Part shown: piece by piece, positions 28,815-32,630 of the stretch
How the letters are laid out: every line of letters starts with the position of its first letter
How positions within the stretch are numbered: the first letter of the stretch is position 1
Assembly (NCBI GenBank): GCA_018821535.1
Contig: JAHJLV010000011.1
Coordinates: 1-32,630, forward strand
Direction: 5' to 3'
DNA length: 32,630 bases
DNA from: Pseudomonadota bacterium
Lineage (GTDB): Bacteria > Desulfobacterota > Desulfobacteria > Desulfobacterales > Desulfobacteraceae
Notes under the pieces: model-generated
The model's database searches: none
The model's input: the letters and a program-made list of their open reading frames with translations, nothing else
Told to the model about the DNA's origin: nothing
Position numbers and translations under genes: made by a program

Positions 28815-28846
28815 GCGGAGGCATGGCACTATTGCCCTGCCCCCGC
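28815..28846 (-). promoter_or_regulatory. Strong hairpin in the rpoB leader
   Basis: On the minus strand GCGGGGGCA pairs with TGCCTCCGC (28846-28838 with 28823-28815, one G-T pair). After a 1x1 mismatch, GGCA pairs with TGCC around a 4-nt loop. The 32-nt structure ends 35 nt before the rpoB start. It has no T tract, so it is not an intrinsic terminator. It could be a processing site for RNase III or a control element setting rpoB relative to rplL. Confidence 0.55.
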
Positions 28847-28859
28847 ATAAATTTTATGC
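28845..28859. repeat. Perfect dyad overlapping the rpoB leader hairpin
   Basis: GCATAAA and TTTATGC flank a single central T. Two bases are shared with the base of the neighbouring hairpin, so the two RNA folds would compete weakly. It could also be a DNA-binding site, but its AT-rich nature makes chance possible. Confidence 0.35.
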
Positions 28860-28869
28860 AAATAAAATT

Positions 28870-28891
28870 GTTTCAGGATAAAAACTGAAAC
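28870..28891 (-). terminator. Possible attenuator between rplL and rpoB
   Basis: A 7-bp perfect stem, GTTTCAG with CTGAAAC, encloses an 8-nt loop and is followed on the minus strand by AATTTTATTTG. It lies 5 nt after the rplL stop. The T content after the stem is broken by A, so termination would be partial. A partial terminator at this junction is known in E. coli, where ribosomal protein genes are transcribed in excess over rpoBC. Confidence 0.5.
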
Positions 28892-28896
28892 ATAAA

Positions 28897-29283
28897 TTAT
28901 TTAACGGTAACCTGTGCCCCAGCTCCTTCAAGCTGTTCTTTGATTTTGTTGGCTTCGTCTTTAGAGACTCCCTCTTTAATTGGTTTGGGCACAGCTTCCA
29001 CAAGCTCTTTGGCTTCTTTCAAGCCCAGACCGGTAATTGCTCTGACTTCTTTAATGACATTGATTTTCTTGTCACCGAAAGTTTCAAGAATAACATCAAA
29101 TTCAGTTTTTTCTTCAGCTGCAGCACCCGCATCACCTGCAACCGGCATTGCACCTGCAAAAGCCACCGGAGCTGCTGCACTTACTCCAAATTTTTCTTCC
29201 AGTTCTTTTACAAGCTGGGAAAGTTCCAGTACACTCATGTTAGATATAAATTCTATAACATCATCTTTTGTGATATCAGCCAT
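28897..29283 (-). CDS. rplL: 50S ribosomal protein L7/L12
   Basis: The 128-residue stalk protein recruits and activates translational GTPases and is present in several copies per ribosome. It has the N-terminal dimerisation helices ([16 protein letters not shown]), an alanine-rich hinge (about residues 36-55) and the C-terminal domain with [17 protein letters not shown]-like [20 protein letters not shown], and [13 protein letters not shown]. It pairs with L10 encoded just upstream. Confidence 0.98.
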   Translation of the reverse strand: MADITKDDVIEFISNMSVLELSQLVKELEEKFGVSAAAPVAFAGAMPVAGDAGAAAEEKTEFDVILETFGDKKINVIKEVRAITGLGLKEAKELVEAVPKPIKEGVSKDEANKIKEQLEGAGAQVTVK

Positions 29284-29347
29284 TTTTTTCTCCTAAAATA
29301 AAACGATAAAGAATTATCAAATCCTTTGATATATAATAATTATTTTT

Positions 29348-29872
29348 TTAAGCAGCTTCTTTTTGATCTTTAACTGCATTAAGCACATTAACGAATGCTC
29401 TTGGCACGCCGGCAAGCACATTAACAAATGATGTCGGAACTGCATTAAGCGTACAAACGAGTTTACCCAGAAGTTCTTCTTTCGAAGGCATTTTCGCAAG
29501 CTGGGAAATCTCTTCAACAGATAAAAGCTTACCGCCTAAGGCCGCTGCTTTGATCTCAAGTTTTTCATTGTCCTTTGCAAAATCCACAAGGATCTTGGCC
29601 GGAGCAACGGGATCTTTCTTTGACAGGACAATAGCACTTGGCCCTTTAAAGAAATCTTTCATCAAGCTTGAACCCGTACCCTCAACCGCTCTGGACAGCA
29701 GCGTGTTCTTGACGACTTCCATCTGAACATCTGCGGCTCGCAGCCGTGAACGCAACTGGGTCAATTGCAATACATTCAGGCCTTTATAATTGACCAGAAT
29801 TGCAATTTCAGCTTCAGAAAACTCTTTTGAGAGTCTTTCTACCTGTTCTTTTTTTTGTGAAATATTGAGCAA
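29348..29872 (-). CDS. rplJ: 50S ribosomal protein L10
   Basis: The 174-residue L10 anchors the L7/L12 dimers to the ribosome. The N-terminal rRNA-binding part shows AEIAILVNYKGLNVLQLTQLR and the C-terminal helix binds L12. The start is taken as the TTG at 29872 (MLNISQKKEQ...), because the AGGAGG ribosome binding site lies 10 nt upstream and the family usually begins ML-N. An upstream ATG at 29893 would place that site within codons 2-4. L10-L12 complexes normally repress this gene through its leader. Confidence 0.95.
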   Translation of the reverse strand: MLNISQKKEQVERLSKEFSEAEIAILVNYKGLNVLQLTQLRSRLRAADVQMEVVKNTLLSRAVEGTGSSLMKDFFKGPSAIVLSKKDPVAPAKILVDFAKDNEKLEIKAAALGGKLLSVEEISQLAKMPSKEELLGKLVCTLNAVPTSFVNVLAGVPRAFVNVLNAVKDQKEAA

Positions 29873-29904
29873 TTTTCTTACACCTCCTTCCATTAATTAA
29901 TTTT

Positions 29905-30015
29905 TCCGAAGGTGCCAACTAAACCAAAACAAAAATCAATTTATTTTCTATCTCGGCAGGCCGGCAAATCCGATTATGCACTTTATAAAAAGCACACCTA
30001 CTGTCTATGACAGGT
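29905..30015 (-). ncRNA. L10 leader (autoregulatory mRNA element)
   Basis: On the minus strand the sequence CCTGTCATAGACAGTAGGTG at about 30013-29995 fits the start of the known L10 leader, whose kink-turn binds the L10-(L12)4 complex. AGGTG (around 29999-29995) can pair with CACCT (around 29913-29909), which closes a long stem about 30 nt before rplJ. Inside it, CCGGC and GCCGA-type segments could form smaller stems. The placement, 200 nt of untranslated sequence before rplJ, is the expected one. Boundaries are approximate. Confidence 0.7.
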
Positions 30016-30038
30016 TTAAATATATATTCTACTTAATA

Positions 30039-30067
30039 CAGACCAGAACACATTTGCGCCTGATCTG
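30039..30067 (-). repeat. Hairpin in the rplA-rplJ gap
   Basis: CAGATCAG and CTGGTCTG pair over 8 bp (one G-T pair) around a 13-nt loop. It lies upstream of the L10 leader, between it and the hairpin after rplA. It has no T tract. It may be part of the leader fold or an RNA processing signal. Confidence 0.4.
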
Positions 30068-30087
30068 TTTTACCTGGCGTATTGAAA

Positions 30088-30105
30088 CCGGCTGTGTTTT
30101 GCCGG
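30088..30105 (-). terminator. Weak hairpin directly after the rplA stop codon
   Basis: CCGGC and GCCGG form a 5-bp GC-rich stem around an 8-nt loop, starting 1 nt past the rplA stop. It is followed by TTTC on the minus strand. It may lower read-through from rplKA into rplJL, but the T tract is too short for efficient termination. Confidence 0.35.
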
Positions 30106-30106
30106 C

Positions 30107-30799
30107 CTATTTCACCAACAGAGGATCCACTTTTATTCCAGGACCCATGGTTGAAGATACGGTTATGGTTTTCAAATATGTTCCCTTGCTGGATGCCGGC
30201 TTAAGCGAAACAAGCTTATCAATAAACGCTTTAAAATTTTCAGCAAGCTTTTGCGCCCCGAAAGACACTTTCCCAACCGGTACGTGGACAATCCCTGCTT
30301 TTTCCACCCTGAAATCAATTTTTCCGGCTTTCAGCTCATTAATGGCTTTTTCCAGCTCAAATGTAACCGTACCCGTTTTTGCATTAGGCATCAGACCTCT
30401 GGGGCCAAGAACCCTACCCAGCTTGCCGACCGCGCCCATCATATCCGGTGTTGCAATTGCTTTATCAAACCCGAACCAGCCGTTTTTGATTTTTTCTATG
30501 GTCTCGTCATCTGCAATAAAATCAGCACCTGCATCCAGGGCTTCTTTTTCTTTTTCGCCTTTTGCAAATACCAGAATCTTTACATCTTTCCCCAAGCCGT
30601 TCGGCAGAACCACAGTGCCACGGACCATCTGGTCAGCATGCCGCGGATCAACACCTAACTTTACGGCAATATCAACTGTTTCATCAAATTTTGCATAGCT
30701 TGAGGAGACTGTCAGTTCCAAGGCATTCATGGGTTCATATTGAACCGTTCTATCGACCTTATTAAGTGCTTCTGTATGTTTTTTACTCCGCTTTGGCAT
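30107..30799 (-). CDS. rplA: 50S ribosomal protein L1
   Basis: The 230-residue L1 forms the mobile stalk that helps release E-site tRNA. It shows [39 protein letters not shown] and the closing [19 protein letters not shown]. The start [12 protein letters not shown] is the family norm; a GTG three codons upstream (30808) is a weaker option. In E. coli L1 represses rplKA by binding the rplK leader. Here only 28 nt separate nusG from rplK, which leaves little room for that site. Confidence 0.97.
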   Translation of the reverse strand: MPKRSKKHTEALNKVDRTVQYEPMNALELTVSSSYAKFDETVDIAVKLGVDPRHADQMVRGTVVLPNGLGKDVKILVFAKGEKEKEALDAGADFIADDETIEKIKNGWFGFDKAIATPDMMGAVGKLGRVLGPRGLMPNAKTGTVTFELEKAINELKAGKIDFRVEKAGIVHVPVGKVSFGAQKLAENFKAFIDKLVSLKPASSKGTYLKTITVSSTMGPGIKVDPLLVK

Positions 30800-30823
30800 T
30801 TTTTTCACTCTTTTACTTATATG

Positions 30824-31246
30824 TTAAACTACTTCTATCCCCATGCTTACCGCTGTCCCTGAAATAATCCTGACAGCTGCTTCAATATCAGAGGCATTTA
30901 AATCTTCCATTTTGGTCTGGGCAATTGCCCTGACCTGATCCTGTGTGACTTTTCCGACCTTGTCCTTGTTTGGCACAGCAGAACCTTTTGTCAGTTTTGC
31001 TGCAGCCAGCAGCAATCTTGAAGCCGGGGGCGTCTTTGTAATAAAGCTAAATGATCTGTCCTGGTAAACAGTTATGACGACTGGGATAATATTTCCTGCA
31101 TCATTGGCTGTTTTTGCATTGAAGGCCTTGCAAAAATCCATGATATTCACACCATGCTGGCCCAAAGCAGGTCCAATCGGTGGAGACGGGTTGGCTTTCC
31201 CAGCTTCAACCTGAAGCTTTATTTGTGTCATTACTTTTTTTGCCAT
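30824..31246 (-). CDS. rplK: 50S ribosomal protein L11
   Basis: The 140-residue L11 forms the GTPase-associated centre and is needed for RelA activation. It has the N-terminal proline-rich [20 protein letters not shown], which is the thiostrepton-binding part, and the C-terminal rRNA-binding domain with [20 protein letters not shown]. The residues of the proline helix are normal. Confidence 0.98.
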   Translation of the reverse strand: MAKKVMTQIKLQVEAGKANPSPPIGPALGQHGVNIMDFCKAFNAKTANDAGNIIPVVITVYQDRSFSFITKTPPASRLLLAAAKLTKGSAVPNKDKVGKVTQDQVRAIAQTKMEDLNASDIEAAVRIISGTAVSMGIEVV

Positions 31247-31274
31247 GTTTTTTTAACTCCTGAAACTCACTGTA

Positions 31275-31805
31275 TTAAATTTTGCTTACCTGTATAAAAT
31301 TTAGCTCCACAGGGGTTGCTCGTCCAAAAATACTCACCAGAACCTTGATTTTTTCTTTATCCGGCGACACATCTTCGACGGTTCCATTAAAATTAGAAAA
31401 TGGTCCATCCACGACCCTTACTTCATCACCGGGTTCAAAAAAGTATTTGGGCTGAGGCTTATCCTTGCCCTGATGCATTTTATCTACAATACTTTTGGCC
31501 TCTTTGTCACTGATGGGAGCCGGTTTATTTTTCCCCCCCAGAAAACCTGTGACCTTTGGTGTTGAATTCACAATATGCCATGTCTCATTATCCAGATACA
31601 TCCGTACCAGAATATATCCCGGATAAAATTTTCTGGATGATTCTCTTTTTTTCCCATTCACCAGCTCAACAATATTTTCAGTTGGGATGAGAATCTCTCC
31701 AAATTTTTCAGGATGTTTGGAGCTCTGAATTTTTTCCTCAAGAGCAATTTTCACTTTCTGTTCGTGACCTGAATACACATGTACAACGTACCATTTTAGA
31801 GACAT
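31275..31805 (-). CDS. nusG: Transcription elongation and termination factor NusG
   Basis: The 176-residue NusG binds the RNA polymerase clamp with its N-terminal domain ([20 protein letters not shown]) and Rho or S10 with its C-terminal KOW domain ([20 protein letters not shown]). The [10 protein letters not shown] strand is typical. It is preceded by secE with a 15-nt gap, as in most bacteria. Confidence 0.98.
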   Translation of the reverse strand: MSLKWYVVHVYSGHEQKVKIALEEKIQSSKHPEKFGEILIPTENIVELVNGKKRESSRKFYPGYILVRMYLDNETWHIVNSTPKVTGFLGGKNKPAPISDKEAKSIVDKMHQGKDKPQPKYFFEPGDEVRVVDGPFSNFNGTVEDVSPDKEKIKVLVSIFGRATPVELNFIQVSKI

Positions 31806-31820
31806 GTTACTTCCCTTGTT

Positions 31821-32177
31821 TTATGTCAGCACAATTTGAACAAGCTTTGACAGTCCAAAATCAAAAATCCCGAGAAAACCGGCTACAACAAAAACAAAAA
31901 TAATGACAACAATAGTCGTCTGGGTGGTCTGTTTACGCGTTGGCCAGGTCACTTTTTTTAATTCAACCTTGACTTCCCGTAAGTACTCCATGGATCTTTG
32001 AAAAAAATTGGGGTCACTGATTTTAGCATCCACCGCATTTTTCTCCGGTTTTGCACTAAAAACAGCCTTCTGGGCCACCGGTTTTTCAGATCCTGAACCG
32101 TTCTCTTTTTGTTTTTCCTGTACAGCTTTCTGTTTCAACTTCTCGCTGACTGGTTTTTTCTTTTGTATTCGTGACAT
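31821..32177 (-). CDS. secE: Preprotein translocase subunit SecE with an extended N-terminus
   Basis: The 118-residue SecE clamps SecY. The conserved amphipathic helix and following segment (EYLREVKVELKKVTWPTRKQ, about residues 64-83) and one membrane span (about 88-115) match the short one-span form of about 60 residues. In front of it lies a 55-residue hydrophilic, lysine-rich and probably disordered extension. An AGGAG ribosome binding site supports the start. E. coli SecE has two extra membrane spans instead. Confidence 0.95.
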   Translation of the reverse strand: MSRIQKKKPVSEKLKQKAVQEKQKENGSGSEKPVAQKAVFSAKPEKNAVDAKISDPNFFQRSMEYLREVKVELKKVTWPTRKQTTQTTIVVIIFVFVVAGFLGIFDFGLSKLVQIVLT

Positions 32178-32264
32178 ACAACTCCTGACAGTTTTTCATC
32201 TGCCTTAACTTTTTTAAAAAAACCGTTTCCGGAAAACCCCAGATAATTGACAAACTGTAAACAT

Positions 32265-32341
32265 TGGCAGGTCAGGAGGGAGTCGAACCCCCAACCCCCG
32301 GATTTGGAGTCCGGTGCTCTACCAATTAGAGCTACTGACCT
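32265..32341 (-). tRNA. trnW: tRNA-Trp (anticodon CCA)
   Basis: The cloverleaf folds completely: acceptor AGGTCAG with CTGACCT, D stem GCTC with GAGC, anticodon stem CCGGA with TCCGG around CTCCAAA, and T stem GGGGG with CCCTC (one G-T pair) around TTCGACT. The anticodon CCA reads UGG. The discriminator is G, the usual bacterial tRNA-Trp identity base, and the 3' CCA is encoded (32267-32265). It lies between rpmG and secE, its standard place. Confidence 0.98.
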
Positions 32342-32354
32342 GTAAAGTTTGTAT

Positions 32355-32513
32355 TTATTTTATCTTGGTTTCCTTATGGACCAGATGTTTATTGCAGAAT
32401 TTACAATATTTTTTAAACTCTATTTTATCCGGTGTCTTTCGTTTATTCTTTGTTGTTGTATAATTTCTTCTCTTGCACTCTGTACATGCTAAAGCAATCA
32501 AGACTCTGTCCAT
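32355..32513 (-). CDS. rpmG: 50S ribosomal protein L33, zinc-binding form
   Basis: The 52-residue L33 contacts E-site tRNA. The ATG at 32513 follows a GAGGAG ribosome binding site. The sequence starts [20 protein letters not shown] and has two CxxC pairs (Cys10/13 and Cys37/40), the C+ type. It ends [11 protein letters not shown], typical for the family. It lies 18 nt after the tuf stop and 13 nt before tRNA-Trp. Confidence 0.96.
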   Translation of the reverse strand: MDRVLIALACTECKRRNYTTTKNKRKTPDKIEFKKYCKFCNKHLVHKETKIK

Positions 32514-32531
32514 TTATAAACTCCTCAGGAC

Positions 32532-32630
32532 TTATTCTACAATTTCACCGATAACACCGGCGCCAACCGTCCGGCCGCCTTCTCTGATGGCGAACCTGAG
32601 TTCTTTTTCCATGGCAATAGGGTGTATCAG
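32532..32630 (-). CDS. tuf: Elongation factor Tu, copy 2 (C-terminal end only)
   Basis: The last 32 codons and stop of a second tuf gene, cut by the right window edge. The encoded part includes [10 protein letters not shown] with the Doc target threonine. It is identical at nucleotide level to the end of copy 1, including synonymous positions, which indicates recent gene conversion or duplication. It leads into rpmG, tRNA-Trp and secE, the typical tufB context. Confidence 0.95.
   Translation of the reverse strand: MIHPIAMEKELRFAIREGGRTVGAGVIGEIVE

Noticed and set aside
28780..28848. N-terminal extension of RpoB from an upstream ATG
   Set aside because: The extra 23 codons cover the leader hairpin, lack a ribosome binding site and do not match RpoB N-termini. 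A good site precedes the ATG at 28779.
29976..30698. 240-codon open frame on the plus strand opposite rplA
   Set aside because: It is almost entirely antisense to rplA and the L10 leader, with no domain or ribosome binding site.
1..32630. CRISPR array, prophage or biosynthetic cluster
   Set aside because: No regularly spaced repeats, phage structural genes or biosynthetic enzymes were seen. Apart from the left 4 kb the window is housekeeping genes.

Overview
The window is the ribosomal protein and RNA polymerase superoperon of a Gram-negative bacterium, with a short accessory segment on its left flank. Gene order (tuf-rpmG-tRNA-Trp-secE-nusG-rplKAJL-rpoBC-rpsLG-tuf-S10-spc-alpha), two tuf copies, proteobacterial-type RpoB/RpoC and the left-flank protein families suggest a sulfate-reducing Desulfobacterota member (Desulfobacteraceae-like). 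This assignment is inferred from protein character and was not tested by a database search.

Layout. Positions 1-860: AT-rich accessory DNA holding the 5' end of an IS21-type istA gene (minus strand), a 5'-truncated DUF2971 gene, and an attC-like inverted repeat just after it. 861-1163: no convincing gene. 1164-2167: a signal peptidase I gene overlapping a membrane-anchored NTF2-like protein gene. 2231-2888: an AbrB-type antitoxin and Doc-type toxin pair with a promoter and dyad. 2907-3026: a doubtful small zinc-ribbon-like ORF. 3135-4184: a DUF484/GAF-like plus GGDEF protein. 4177-4207: a perfect hairpin that ends the converging superoperon and contains the GGDEF stop codon. 4238-32630: about 28 kb of essential genes, all on the minus strand, transcribed from right to left.

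Within the superoperon, a partial second tuf, rpmG, tRNA-Trp, secE and nusG lead into rplK-rplA. An L10-type leader precedes rplJ-rplL. A dyad-rich 117-nt spacer precedes rpoB-rpoC. A consensus-like sigma70 promoter lies in the rpoC-rpsL gap, followed by rpsL-rpsG-tuf and, without a break, the S10, spc and alpha gene sets down to rplQ. Three absences stand out: fusA between rpsG and tuf, adk/map between secY and infA, and the long S10 leader that carries L4 control in E. coli.

The most unusual feature is in RpoC. About 100 extra residues (roughly 574-671) sit between a segment matching E. coli WMIVP and the next conserved LPF/LPY segment. Their sequence pattern resembles a parvulin (PpiC/rotamase) domain that has lost its usual histidines. 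Other points for follow-up are the divergent S7 N-terminus, the strong rpoB leader hairpin, and a Doc toxin encoded in the same window as its known family target, EF-Tu.
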